Of a stretch of DNA of 64,000 nucleotides, positions 52,608-61,403 are shown piece after piece (positions within the stretch are counted from its first letter, which is position 1; the number at the start of each line of letters is the position of its first letter). Position numbers and translations under genes: made by a program. The stretch comes from Treponema sp. (GTDB taxonomy: Bacteria; Spirochaetota; Spirochaetia; Treponematales; Treponemataceae). The notes beneath the pieces are model-generated. The model was not told the DNA's origin and made no database searches. It saw only the letters and a list, made by a program, of their open reading frames with translations. Location of the stretch: contig JAGAZO010000003.1 in assembly GCA_017940005.1 (NCBI GenBank), positions 109,976 through 173,975 of the forward strand, written 5' to 3'.

Positions 52608-55142
52608 TTACGACGAACAACTTTCGCATTCTTCTACTTCGAGCGATTTGCTTCTCACGTAGTACACTGTTTTTACACCGCACTCCCACGCGAGTATGTA
52701 TAAATCGAGCGCTTGCCGCATGGTGTAGTCATTCGTGATATATACGTTCATGCTCTGCGCCTGGTCAATGTGCCGTTGCCGTATGCCGCATGCTTTCACT
52801 GACCATGCTTGGTCAATCTGGTGCGCGTTTTTGTAGTACCACCACGTGTCAGCGTTAAGTTCAGGCGCAGTGCGCGTGAGCATGTAGCCTTTTTTCTCTT
52901 CGAGAAACCATCGCTTCATCACTGGGTCAATGCCCGGCGTTGTGCCCGCAATGATGCTCGTGGAGCTTGTTGGCGCGACAGCAAGAAGATATGCATTGCG
53001 CATTCCCTGTGCTTTTACTTTTTGCGCTATGCGTTTCCATTCGTCCGACGTATACGCGCGCTTTTCAAAATACGCGCCGCTTTCCCACTCCGAGCCTTTG
53101 AAATATGCGCATGCGCCTTTTTCCGCCGCGTAATCGCTGCTCGCTTCAATTGCCGCTTTGTTGATTGTTTCAAACACGCTATCGGCAAACGAAAGGTGCT
53201 CGTCGCTTTCCCATTTGATGCCATTTTTTGCGAGCATATGGTGATAGCCGCTCACACCAAGCCCGACTGCGCGCGACGATTTGCTTGTGAGTTCTGCATA
53301 CGGCAGCGGATAAAAATTCAAGTCGATGACGTTGTCGAGCGCGCGGATTGCAGTGCGCACGACAGCTGTTAAATACGGTGCATCGCGTACAGGAATGTTT
53401 CCGAGGCTCAACGACGCAAGGTTGCATACGACAAAGTTTCCGGGCTTTGTCGTTGTCACAACGACAGTATCGCCGCCACGCGTTTGCAGTTCTGTTGACA
53501 CATGTTCAATGCCGCTCATGCCCTGTGCGATTTCTGTGCACAAGTTTGAGCAGTAAATCATGCCGTTGTGCGGGTTGGGGTTTGCACGGTTAACTGTGTC
53601 GCGGTTGAATACAAACGGTGTACCTGTCTCTACTGCTGATTTTAAAATGAGGCGCACAATATCTTTGACAGACACAACTTTTTTTGAAATGCGGTTGTCG
53701 CGCACGCACTCGTTATATCGCTTTTCCCATTCTGCTCCCCAGTAGTCTTCAAGATGATAGCCTTTTGCCTTGAAAATATCGTGCGGGCACATGAGGTACC
53801 AGTTTTGATTCAAATCTTCTTTTGCTTTTTTCCAAAACAAGTCGGGGTAGCACACAGCGGGAAACACATCGTGCGCTTTCATGCGGTCGTCGCCATTGTT
53901 CGTGCGCAAGTTCAAAAATTCGAGCAAGTCCTTGTGCCATACATCGAGGTAGACTGCAACGGCACCAGTGCGCACGCCGAGCTGGTCTACCGCGACGGCA
54001 GTGTCGTTTACAAGGCGAATCCATCTGATGACGCCGCCAGCCGCTCCCTCAAATCCTCTGATTGTGCTTCCTGTTGCGCGCACTTTGCCAAAGTACAAGC
54101 CCATGCCGCCGCCGAACTTCGATACTTTTGCAAAGTTGTCGATGGAGCGGTAGATGCCGTCGAGACTGTCTGGCACCGTGTCTATGAAGCACGATGAAAG
54201 CTGATGGTACGGCTTGCGTGCGTTTGCAAGTGTCGGCGTTGCCATAGTCACTTCCATACGAGAGAGCATGTCGTAAAATTTGTGTACCCATTCCATGCGC
54301 GCAGTTTTTTCGTTTATCGCAAGATGAAGCGCAATGCCGAGAAACATTTCTTGCGGCGTTTCGAGCGGCACGAACTTATGCGTGTGAATGACGTAACGGT
54401 TTAAAAGCAAGTCAAGGCCGGCGTAGGTGAACAGGTTATCGCGTTCCACATCGATAAACGTTTCCGCCTGCTCAATTTCTGCACGCGAGTACGAGTTGAG
54501 TATATAGCTGCCGTACAAGTTTTCTTTTGTGAGGTAGTCAATTTTGTCGTAGAACGAGGAGATGCACTGTTGCTCCATGTCTTTTGCAAGCTGCTCATGA
54601 AACGAAAAATTTAACAATCGTGCCGCAATAAATTCCCATTTGGGGGCTTCGGGACTTATCAATTCTGATGCTGCGCGCGTGAGCGCTGCAAGCTGTTCGC
54701 TTCGTGTCATGCGTTCTTTTGCAAACGAAATGAATTTTGCCTTTAAGATGACAAGCGAATACATGTCGTCATTATATGCTGTTTGAATGCCAAGCAATGT
54801 GCGTTCAAGCGTTTCGTCTTGCAGTTCCGTGCCGCCTGTAACAAGTGCACACAACTCCTTTCGCGCGGTGCGCCGTTCAGTGCGCTTTTGTCTAAATAAA
54901 ATGTAGCGTTTTGCCTCGTCAAAAAATCCCGCTTCCATGAGCGATTTTTCTACAAGGTCTTGAATCGTTTCGACAGATTTTGTCTGCTCTGTTGCAAGTT
55001 TTTTTTCTACTGATGCAAGCAGCGCACTGAATGTATTGTGTTCTGCAACGCGCCCTGTACTTTCAAATGCTTTTGCTATTGCATTGACAATTTTCTGCCC
55101 ATCATACGCTTCTGTTTTTCCCGTGCGTTTGATAATCTCCAT
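52608..55142 (-). CDS. nrdA: Class Ia ribonucleotide reductase, alpha subunit
   Basis: 844 residues. An ATP-cone domain occupies residues 1-95 (Lys-Arg-Thr-Gly-Lys-Thr-Glu-Ala-Tyr-Asp), implying dATP/ATP activity control. Catalytic barrel: Ser-Ser-Cys near 318, Phe-Gly-Gly-Gly-Met-Gly-Leu near 343, and Asn-Leu-Cys-Thr-Glu-Ile near 537, the radical Cys and Glu. A C-terminal Cys pair (Glu-Cys-Glu-Ser-Cys) serves re-reduction by thioredoxin or glutaredoxin. It makes dNDPs with NrdB. GGTGGG precedes the ATG at 55142. The upstream region is palindrome-rich, but no clear NrdR box was found. Confidence 0.96.
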   Translation of the reverse strand: MEIIKRTGKTEAYDGQKIVNAIAKAFESTGRVAEHNTFSALLASVEKKLATEQTKSVETIQDLVEKSLMEAGFFDEAKRYILFRQKRTERRTARKELCALVTGGTELQDETLERTLLGIQTAYNDDMYSLVILKAKFISFAKERMTRSEQLAALTRAASELISPEAPKWEFIAARLLNFSFHEQLAKDMEQQCISSFYDKIDYLTKENLYGSYILNSYSRAEIEQAETFIDVERDNLFTYAGLDLLLNRYVIHTHKFVPLETPQEMFLGIALHLAINEKTARMEWVHKFYDMLSRMEVTMATPTLANARKPYHQLSSCFIDTVPDSLDGIYRSIDNFAKVSKFGGGMGLYFGKVRATGSTIRGFEGAAGGVIRWIRLVNDTAVAVDQLGVRTGAVAVYLDVWHKDLLEFLNLRTNNGDDRMKAHDVFPAVCYPDLFWKKAKEDLNQNWYLMCPHDIFKAKGYHLEDYWGAEWEKRYNECVRDNRISKKVVSVKDIVRLILKSAVETGTPFVFNRDTVNRANPNPHNGMIYCSNLCTEIAQGMSGIEHVSTELQTRGGDTVVVTTTKPGNFVVCNLASLSLGNIPVRDAPYLTAVVRTAIRALDNVIDLNFYPLPYAELTSKSSRAVGLGVSGYHHMLAKNGIKWESDEHLSFADSVFETINKAAIEASSDYAAEKGACAYFKGSEWESGAYFEKRAYTSDEWKRIAQKVKAQGMRNAYLLAVAPTSSTSIIAGTTPGIDPVMKRWFLEEKKGYMLTRTAPELNADTWWYYKNAHQIDQAWSVKACGIRQRHIDQAQSMNVYITNDYTMRQALDLYILAWECGVKTVYYVRSKSLEVEECESCSS

Positions 55143-55262
55143 GTTCCCACCTTTTTGATTTGTGCAAAGCTGTGTGCTTTGCCACTCTCTGCGCTGATAT
55201 ATGCGTTTTTCGTGATGTAGGAATGATTATTTCATTGAAATTGCTGAATGTCAATAGTGGTA

Positions 55263-55276
55263 CGCTAAATTTAGCG
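55263..55276. promoter_or_regulatory. Palindrome CGCTAAATTTAGCG, possible operator
   Basis: Perfect 14-bp palindrome about 120 bp upstream of nrdA. A candidate repressor site for nrdA or for the divergent operon. Confidence 0.45.
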
Positions 55277-55331
55277 CAATTTTAGGTAATGTTTTGTATT
55301 TTTACACCATATACAGAGTAATTTATACTGA

Positions 55332-55343
55332 CACTGTACAGTG
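55332..55343. promoter_or_regulatory. Palindrome CACTGTACAGTG, possible operator
   Basis: Perfect 12-bp palindrome about 190 bp upstream of nrdA and about 140 bp upstream of the secretion promoter. The CTGTACAG core resembles some LexA-type sites, but this is only a resemblance. Confidence 0.35.
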
Positions 55344-55350
55344 CCAGCGT

Positions 55351-55385
55351 TTAAAATACACGCTGAAATAGCGCGTGTATTTTAA
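55351..55385. repeat. Perfect 13-bp inverted repeat
   Basis: TTAAAATACACGC and GCGTGTATTTTAA around nine bases. Each side ends in A/T runs, so it would work as a hairpin on either strand; its use is unclear because no gene ends here. Confidence 0.6.
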
Positions 55386-55470
55386 CATGCAGTTTGCAAA
55401 TGCGCATTAATGTACGCGCTCGCACGTTAAAACTTGCTCGCTTGTATAATTTTAAGGAATGTTTTCCCCC

Positions 55471-55499
55471 TTGACAACGAGGGGCAAATCCCGTAGGTT
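55471..55499 (+). promoter_or_regulatory. Promoter of the type II secretion operon
   Basis: TTGACA (55471-55476), 17-bp spacer, TAGGTT (55494-55499). A consensus -35 with a weaker -10; predicted leader about 37 nt with GGAGG before the first gene. Confidence 0.55.
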
Positions 55500-55542
55500 T
55501 TGCACGTAGAGAGCAGTGTGCGTACCTGCGAAGGAGGCGTGG

Positions 55543-55977
55543 ATGGAGATGTGGGTAAGGTCTGCGGTTGTGGCGGCGTTTTGCACGCTCATTTCGCTGG
55601 CAGACATCAGGACATTCCTTATTCCCGACAGAATGCTCTATCCATTTTTGCTGCTGCTCGTCGTCATCGACATACGGTGGAGCTATCATGCCATTCCGAG
55701 CCGCGCGGCGGGCGCGCTTGCCCTGTCGCTCGCGCTTCTTGCGGTGCGGTGGCTGTACGGCGGGCTTGGTCTGGGCGATGTGAAGCTTGCATTTGTGCTC
55801 GTCTACGCGGCGGGATTTTTCAGCGGCATTGCCGCGGTTTTCAGCGCGTCGGTGCTTGCCCTTGCGTATATTGCTGCGGCGCGCATTGCGGGAAAAAAGT
55901 GCATGGAGAAAGTGCCGTTTGCGCCGTTCCTTTCCATCGGTACGCTGCTTGCAATGGCAGCTGGAGGTTTTGCATGA
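55543..55977 (+). CDS. Prepilin peptidase (A24), catalytic domain only
   Basis: 144 residues from ATG 55543, which has GGAGG seven bases upstream. Both aspartate sites of type IV prepilin peptidases are seen: Asp-Ile-Arg-Thr-Phe-Leu-Ile-Pro-Asp near 22 and Gly-Leu-Gly-Leu-Gly-Asp-Val-Lys near 78-85, within six or so membrane helices. The N-terminal methylase half of GspO/PilD, with its zinc Cys motifs, is absent, so it is of the short type. It should cleave the leaders of GspG and the other pseudopilins. First gene of the operon; its stop overlaps the secretin start by ATGA. Confidence 0.85.
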   Translation: MEMWVRSAVVAAFCTLISLADIRTFLIPDRMLYPFLLLLVVIDIRWSYHAIPSRAAGALALSLALLAVRWLYGGLGLGDVKLAFVLVYAAGFFSGIAAVFSASVLALAYIAAARIAGKKCMEKVPFAPFLSIGTLLAMAAGGFA

Positions 55978-58118
55978 TGAAAAAAAAGGTGTTGCTTGCG
56001 GCGGCAATGCTCGCGCTGTTTGCAACAGTGTTTGCGCAAGAAGCGGAGCGAATTTCAATCGACTTTAGAAATCAAAAAGTGACGGACATCATCCTTGCCG
56101 TTGCTGACATGTGCGGAAAATCGGTGAGCATAGACGACACAGTTTCCGGCAACGCGACATTTCACTTTGAAGATACCGATTTCGACACGGCTATCAGGCG
56201 ATTTGCAGAAAGCGCGCGTTTGTACATCACGGTGCGCGAAGGCGTATATCACATTACAAAGGTAAAAATTGAAGCGCGTGGCGGCGGATATTACATTGAT
56301 GGCGAGGATGTGCCTGTCGTTCCGTTCCTCACCCGCCTTTCGCGCGATACGCATGTGACGATAATGTACGACGCGCTTCCGAATGTGACGGTGACTGTGC
56401 GCACGCAGGAAGCGAGCATGGACGACATTCTCAATCTTGTTTTGACAAAGCTTGCAGGATACAACCTTGAGCCTGTGGCGGGCGGCTATTTTATCTCCAA
56501 GAGCGCAACGCGGACTGCGTCAGGAAGGGAAGACTTCAACATATATGAGAAAGACGGACTGTACACGCTGCAGCTCAAAAAGGCGACCATGCCCGCAGTG
56601 ATTGATTTTCTGTTCAAGAAGGCGGGCAGGGAGTATTCGCTGCTCAATAAAAACGCTGCCGTGCTTGAAAACATGTTCTATGCGGACAAAGAGTTTGACG
56701 CGCTGCTGCATCTCATCATGGAGCAGTCAAACAGCGATTTCTCCGTATCGGACGGCATCTACTATGTATTCGAGATACAGCGCAGGGATGTGCTCAAAAA
56801 GCTCAAGGAGACGCGCGCCGTCAAGCTTGAAAACGTGAGCGCGGAAGCGGCAGCTGCGCTTTTTCCTACGGAGCTCAACGCCGCATCGTTTTCGCGCATA
56901 GACAAGAACACGAACACCATATACATCACCGGCAGCGCGGACGAAACGCAACCCATAATCGATTTTCTTGCCGCGATAGATATTCCTGCGGAGGGACGCT
57001 ACTGGCAGAGCTTTTCCACATCGAGCATACCGATTAAAGATGCCGTGCCGCTCATTCCAAAAAACATGCTGTATTCCGATGCTGTCATCGTGCCGGGAAG
57101 CATGACGTTTGTGACGCAAGTTACGGAGGAAAAAGAACAGCAGCTGCGCGACTACCTTGCGCTCATAGATAAAAGAGAAGCGGCGCGTCCCGTGCATTTG
57201 CGCTACATACAGAGCGAGGAGCTTTTGAAATACTTGCCGCCGTCGGTGAGCAAAGAAAACGTGAGCGTAACGGGCGACACGTCGCTCGTCTTTTTTACCG
57301 GCGGCCAGGAAGCATACGATGCGTTCAAGCGTGAGCTTGAAGTGATGGACCGCCCGAAGCAGCAGGTGCGCTATCAAGTGCTCGTGATACAGCATCAAAA
57401 AACAGGCGGCATGCGGTGGAATCCCGAATTTAAAATAGAGCGGGTGTCGAGCACGGGGACGGGGCTCAGCTATGCGGCGACACTCGGAAGTCTTTTGAAT
57501 GTGAACTTTGACATCGTGTCGCAGTTCGGCATACGGTTTGCCGCATCGCTCGACTGGGAGATAAGCGAGGGAAAGGCGCGTGTGCTTGCAGACACGACGC
57601 TCAACGGCATATCGGGCGAGACAATCACGTTTTCAAACACGAACGTGTACCGCTACCGCGACATAGTGCGCGACAATTCGAGCAACGTCTATTCAAGCAC
57701 GACGCGGGAAATCTCAAGCGGCCTTGCGCTTTCGATAAAAGGCTGGGTGTCGGGCGACGGCATGATAACAGTTGACGTGAACGCGCAAGTCTCAAAACAG
57801 GGAACAAGCAACGATACGTCTATTCCGCCGCCTACGTCTGAGAAAAAAGTGACGACGAACGTGCGCACAAAATCGGGCAGCCCCATCGTCATCGGCGGGC
57901 TTATCCAGACAGAAAAAGATGTGAGCGTGCAGCGGGTTCCCGTGCTCGGCTCCATACCGTTGCTCGGCAATCTTTTCAAAAAGAAAATTGAATCGACTGC
58001 CGACACGGAGTTCGTCATATATCTTGTGCCGTTCATAGAGCGCACTGGAACGGCGCAGGAAAAAACTGAAAGCGCAATAAAGCGTTACTACGAAAAATAT
58101 GTGGCGCAGGGCGCATAG
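55974..58118 (+). CDS. gspD: Type II secretion secretin GspD
   Basis: 714 residues from ATG 55974. Signal peptide (Met-Met-Lys-Lys-Lys, hydrophobic core, ending Phe-Ala-Gln). The N-terminal domains (about 25-470) have several short repeats with Ile-Asp-Phe-Arg-Asn-Gln-Lys-Val-Thr-Asp-Ile and Ala-Val-Lys-Leu-Glu-Asn-Val. The C-terminal secretin core has Lys-Ser-Gly-Ser-Pro-Ile-Val-Ile-Gly-Gly-Leu-Ile (about 635-646) and Val-Pro-Val-Leu-Gly-Ser-Ile-Pro-Leu-Leu-Gly-Asn-Leu-Phe (about 658-671), both diagnostic. It forms the outer-membrane pore through which folded proteins leave. No pilotin gene is visible. Confidence 0.93.
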   Translation: MMKKKVLLAAAMLALFATVFAQEAERISIDFRNQKVTDIILAVADMCGKSVSIDDTVSGNATFHFEDTDFDTAIRRFAESARLYITVREGVYHITKVKIEARGGGYYIDGEDVPVVPFLTRLSRDTHVTIMYDALPNVTVTVRTQEASMDDILNLVLTKLAGYNLEPVAGGYFISKSATRTASGREDFNIYEKDGLYTLQLKKATMPAVIDFLFKKAGREYSLLNKNAAVLENMFYADKEFDALLHLIMEQSNSDFSVSDGIYYVFEIQRRDVLKKLKETRAVKLENVSAEAAAALFPTELNAASFSRIDKNTNTIYITGSADETQPIIDFLAAIDIPAEGRYWQSFSTSSIPIKDAVPLIPKNMLYSDAVIVPGSMTFVTQVTEEKEQQLRDYLALIDKREAARPVHLRYIQSEELLKYLPPSVSKENVSVTGDTSLVFFTGGQEAYDAFKRELEVMDRPKQQVRYQVLVIQHQKTGGMRWNPEFKIERVSSTGTGLSYAATLGSLLNVNFDIVSQFGIRFAASLDWEISEGKARVLADTTLNGISGETITFSNTNVYRYRDIVRDNSSNVYSSTTREISSGLALSIKGWVSGDGMITVDVNAQVSKQGTSNDTSIPPPTSEKKVTTNVRTKSGSPIVIGGLIQTEKDVSVQRVPVLGSIPLLGNLFKKKIESTADTEFVIYLVPFIERTGTAQEKTESAIKRYYEKYVAQGA

Positions 58119-58119
58119 C

Positions 58120-59601
58120 ATGGACACTTTCGAGTTCACTGTTGCAAGCTACCGCACGTATCGGGAGTGTCCCGACCAGTATAAAGACGCATATATCAGA
58201 AGCGCATGTGCGGTAAAAATCTCCGAGACGGACGACGAAGTGCGCGTTGCCGTTGCATGCAGTCGTATGGAAGACACGGGCAACTATCTCATTTCGTTTC
58301 ATGCGCCGAAAAAAGTTGTGCTTGTCGCGGTGGGCGACGGCGACTTTGCCGAGTTCATCGGAAACATTGTCGATGCGGACGCGGCATTGGGCGGCGAAGC
58401 GCAAGGCAATGCGACAGGCGCGTTCGAGCTTGAAAGCATCTCCGAGTCGGCACCAGTCGTCAACATTATAAACGCGCTCTGCTTGGAAGCAGTCAGGCGC
58501 GGAGCATCCGACATTCACATACAGGGCGAGGAATCCTCCATGCGCATCAGATTTCGCATAGACGGTGTGCTTCAGACGGTGCGCACGATGGACAAAAGCC
58601 TTTTTGCGGGAATTGCAAGCCGCATCAAGATAATGGCAAGCTTGAACATCATGGAGCAGCGGCAGCCGCAGGACGGCAGAATGCAGGTGAGCGCGGAGGG
58701 CGTTTCGCTCGACTTCCGCGTGTCGTTCGTGCCAACCGCGTATGGCGAGTCCATAGTGCTGCGCATATTCAATGCACAAAAACATGCGCTGAGCCTTGAC
58801 GAGCTCGGATTTTCTTCAGACCGCCACGCGCTTTTGAAAAAGGCGCTCTCAATTCCCAATGGGCTTATCCTTGCGACGGGACCGACAGGAAGCGGCAAGA
58901 CGACGACGCTGCATGCGCTTTTACGGGGCATGGACCGCGAGGCGCTCAAAATAATAACGATTGAAGACCCAGTGGAGCGCGTGCTTGAGCACGTTGATCA
59001 AATACAGGTGAACGAGAGCATAGGCCTTACATTCGACAGCATGCTGCGCCGCGTGCTCAGGCAGGACCCCGACGTCATCATGGTGGGAGAGATACGCGAC
59101 AGCGCGACGGCAGAGCTTGCAGTGCGCGCCGCGCTCACCGGTCATGTGATTCTTTCAACGCTGCACACGAACGACAGCGTCTCTGCCGTCACGCGATTGA
59201 AGAACATGGGCATAGAGCCGTACCTTGTGTCGTCCGTCTTGAAATACGCGCTCGCGCAGCGTCTGGTGCGCAAGGTGTGCCCGCACTGTGCAAAGACTGT
59301 TCCGCTCACTGCGGAAATGAAAGCGTTGCAAAAGAAGTTTGGCGTTGCGGGAACAAAGATGAAGGCGGCGGTCGGCTGCGAGCAATGCTCGTTCACTGGC
59401 TACGCGGGGCGCACTGTCGTGTCTGAAGTGTTTGAAATTGGAGAAGACGTCGCGCTGCTCATCGACAAAGAAAAGAGCGATGCAGAGCTTCGCTCGCGCG
59501 CTGCAAAAAACGGCATGAAGATGCTTGCAGAAGACGCAGTGCGGAAAATCCTTGCAGGTGTCACGACGCTTGAAGAAGCAAAACGAGAGGCGCTTGTATG
59601 A
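58120..59601 (+). CDS. gspE: Type II secretion ATPase GspE
   Basis: 493 residues from ATG 58120, two bases after the secretin stop. N-terminal about 100 residues are the partner-binding domain, then the ATPase: Gly-Ala-Ser-Asp-Ile-His-Ile near 127, Walker A Gly-Pro-Thr-Gly-Ser-Gly-Lys-Thr-Thr-Thr near 253, Asp-Pro-Val-Glu near 285, and the Walker B region Arg-Gln-Asp-Pro-Asp-Val-Ile-Met-Val-Gly-Glu-Ile-Arg-Asp near 314. A Cys-x-x-Cys pair on each side of a loop (Val-Cys-Pro-His-Cys and Gly-Cys-Glu-Gln-Cys) binds zinc, as in GspE/PilB. It powers pseudopilus assembly at the inner membrane. Confidence 0.95.
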   Translation: MDTFEFTVASYRTYRECPDQYKDAYIRSACAVKISETDDEVRVAVACSRMEDTGNYLISFHAPKKVVLVAVGDGDFAEFIGNIVDADAALGGEAQGNATGAFELESISESAPVVNIINALCLEAVRRGASDIHIQGEESSMRIRFRIDGVLQTVRTMDKSLFAGIASRIKIMASLNIMEQRQPQDGRMQVSAEGVSLDFRVSFVPTAYGESIVLRIFNAQKHALSLDELGFSSDRHALLKKALSIPNGLILATGPTGSGKTTTLHALLRGMDREALKIITIEDPVERVLEHVDQIQVNESIGLTFDSMLRRVLRQDPDVIMVGEIRDSATAELAVRAALTGHVILSTLHTNDSVSAVTRLKNMGIEPYLVSSVLKYALAQRLVRKVCPHCAKTVPLTAEMKALQKKFGVAGTKMKAAVGCEQCSFTGYAGRTVVSEVFEIGEDVALLIDKEKSDAELRSRAAKNGMKMLAEDAVRKILAGVTTLEEAKREALV

Positions 59602-60797
59602 TGAAGTTGTACCGTTGCCGCGTCTGTAATGAAAACGGAAAAAAAGAGACAATCATACATGAGGCGGCAAATGAGGAAGCACTCGTGCGCTATTTTTCAG
59701 GCACGACGCTCATGCTCATTTCATACAAAGAAACTGCTTCTGCCGTGCGGACGGCTCATCGTGCGCGGGTGGGCGGCGCGGTCGTCATGCGATTCACCGA
59801 GAGCATGGCGGCACTTTTACGGGCAGGGCTTTCGGTGCAAGAATCGCTCCGTGTCTGCATGAAAATAGACAAGTCTGAAAAAAACAAGCTGCTGTGCACG
59901 GAGCTGCTCGCGGCACTCATGAAAGGCGAGCGGCTGCACAGCGCGCTGGAACTGTTTTCGCCGTCGTTTCCACCGCTGTATATTTCGCTCGTGCGCATAG
60001 GAGAATCTGCCGGCTCAATAACAGACGTGTTTGCGCGCCTTGCTGCATATCTTGCCATAAAAAAAGAAACACGGCAAAAGATAACGCAGGCGCTTGTCTA
60101 TCCAATTGCGGTGCTTATCACCGCCGTCTGCGTCATTGCGTGCATTGTGTTCTTTGTGTTTCCGCGCCTTGAAGCTGTATTCGACGTGTTCGCAGAAAAC
60201 AGCGTTCAAGTTGCTTCCAGTGTAGACAGCATGTATCGCTCGCTTATGGCAGTTGCGGTCGCGGCAGTCGCGCTGCTTTTTGCCGCAATGCTTGCCGTTC
60301 TGCTGCATAGGTTTTCTGCGCGCGCGCGAATGGCAATTGATGCGCTGCTTTTGCGCCTTCCGTTTTTTGCCCAGTACATAAAGACGACATGCACGAGCGA
60401 CTTTTCATTTTCTATGGAACTTTTGTGCTCGTCGGGCGTTCCGCTTGTGCAGGCGTTGGAGCAGAGCGCGCATGTTGCGCGAAACGCCGCGTACCGCGAG
60501 GCTGTCTTGCGCGCGGGGAGGGATGTGTCGCAGGGGAAATTGTTTTCTGAGTCGTTTGAGAAGCAGCGCGTGTTTCCTGACTATGTTGTCACATGGATAG
60601 GCATCGGAGAAAGCACTGGCTCCGTGCAGACGGTGTTCTCGCAGCTGCACCGCTATTACGAAAAAGAAAGCGCGCGTATCATAGCAAACATCACGGTGAG
60701 CGCAGAGCCTGCGTTCATTTTACTGACGGGAATACTGCTGTTCGTTCTTGTAGGACAGTTCGTGCTTCCCGTATTTTCGCTTTTGGGGGCATTATGA
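59598..60797 (+). CDS. gspF: Type II secretion inner-membrane platform protein GspF
   Basis: 399 residues, overlapping gspE by four bases. Two T2SSF domains, each with Phe-Thr-Glu-Ser-Met-Ala-Ala-Leu-Leu-Arg-Ala-Gly or Phe-Ser-Met-Glu-Leu-Leu-Cys-Ser-Ser-Gly followed by Gly-Glu-(Ser/Ile), and three membrane helices near 170, 220 and 375. The platform protein recruits GspE and the pseudopilins. Confidence 0.93.
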   Translation: MMKLYRCRVCNENGKKETIIHEAANEEALVRYFSGTTLMLISYKETASAVRTAHRARVGGAVVMRFTESMAALLRAGLSVQESLRVCMKIDKSEKNKLLCTELLAALMKGERLHSALELFSPSFPPLYISLVRIGESAGSITDVFARLAAYLAIKKETRQKITQALVYPIAVLITAVCVIACIVFFVFPRLEAVFDVFAENSVQVASSVDSMYRSLMAVAVAAVALLFAAMLAVLLHRFSARARMAIDALLLRLPFFAQYIKTTCTSDFSFSMELLCSSGVPLVQALEQSAHVARNAAYREAVLRAGRDVSQGKLFSESFEKQRVFPDYVVTWIGIGESTGSVQTVFSQLHRYYEKESARIIANITVSAEPAFILLTGILLFVLVGQFVLPVFSLLGAL

Positions 60798-61231
60798 AAA
60801 AGAGGCAGGGAAACGAGGACGGCTGGTCGTTTATGGAGACGCTCATCGTCATTGCAATCACGATGGTGCTGACGGCGACAGTTGGATTTATGGCTGTCGG
60901 AAGCCTTGAGCGCGCGCGGACTGCTGCGGCGCACACGCAAGTGGATTCGTTTTGCGTGGCGCTTGAAGCATACTACATTGACTGCGGGCGCTATCCGACA
61001 GTTGAGCAGGGGCTTGCGGCGTTGCGCAAAAAGCCTGACATTGAGCCAGTGAGCGACAACTGGAACGGCCCGTACTTGTACAAGGACGCGCCGAACGACC
61101 CGTGGGGCAACGAATACGAGTACCTTGCACCTGGACCGGCAGACAGTCCGTACGGCGTGCGCTCGTTTGGCGCGGACGGAAAAGAAGGCGGAGACGGCAA
61201 AGATGCGGACATCACGTCGTGGGAAAACTGA
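60794..61231 (+). CDS. gspG: Major pseudopilin GspG
   Basis: 145 residues from ATG 60794, overlapping gspF by four bases. Prepilin leader with cleavage after Gly10: Gly/Trp-Ser-Phe-Met-Glu, so Glu at +5 is kept, followed by a hydrophobic helix. C-terminal features of GspG are clear: Asp-Pro-Trp-Gly-Asn-Glu-Tyr-Glu-Tyr, Pro-Tyr-Gly-Val-Arg-Ser-Phe-Gly-Ala-Asp-Gly-Lys-Glu-Gly-Gly, Asp-Ala-Asp-Ile-Thr-Ser-Trp, which bind calcium in known structures. It is the main subunit of the pseudopilus. Confidence 0.95.
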   Translation: MKKRQGNEDGWSFMETLIVIAITMVLTATVGFMAVGSLERARTAAAHTQVDSFCVALEAYYIDCGRYPTVEQGLAALRKKPDIEPVSDNWNGPYLYKDAPNDPWGNEYEYLAPGPADSPYGVRSFGADGKEGGDGKDADITSWEN

Positions 61232-61403
61232 AAGCGGCTTTGTGCTCCTGCGCACGCTTATCGCGATGACGGTGCTGCTCATGGCATCTGCTGCAATCAT
61301 GTCCGTGTGCGCGTTTGCCTTGAAATCAACAGCTGGAAGCATTGAGCGCGCGGAACGGATTATCGAGGAGCAGAACAGGAGGACGGAACATGCGCTTGAG
61401 TGA
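61203..61403 (+). CDS. Small minor pseudopilin-like protein
   Basis: 66 residues from ATG 61203, which lies within the end of gspG. A prepilin-like leader Thr-Glu-Ser-Gly/Phe-Val-Leu-Leu-Arg-Thr-Leu-Ile precedes a membrane helix; the residue at +5, nearly always Glu, is Arg here. There is no globular domain after the helix, only a short charged tail. It may be a truncated GspH/GspI, or a minor pseudopilin reduced to the helix. Overlaps the next gene by 14 bases. Confidence 0.6.
   Translation: MRTSRRGKTESGFVLLRTLIAMTVLLMASAAIMSVCAFALKSTAGSIERAERIIEEQNRRTEHALE

Larger units (their letters stand above)
55143..55542. other. 400-bp divergent regulatory region between nrdA and the secretion operon
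   Basis: No gene fits. It contains a hairpin in the nrdA leader (GCAAAGC/GCTTTGC, 55164-55182), palindromes at 55263-55276 and 55332-55343, a perfect inverted repeat at 55351-55385, and the promoter of the secretion operon at 55471-55499. A TATAAT at 55445-55450 may be a second -10. Confidence 0.6.

Noticed and set aside
55471..55542. Possible cyclic-di-GMP (GEMM) riboswitch before the secretion operon
   Set aside because: GGGGCAAATCCCG looks a little like the GEMM core, but the conserved second half is absent and the leader after the predicted start site is too short.
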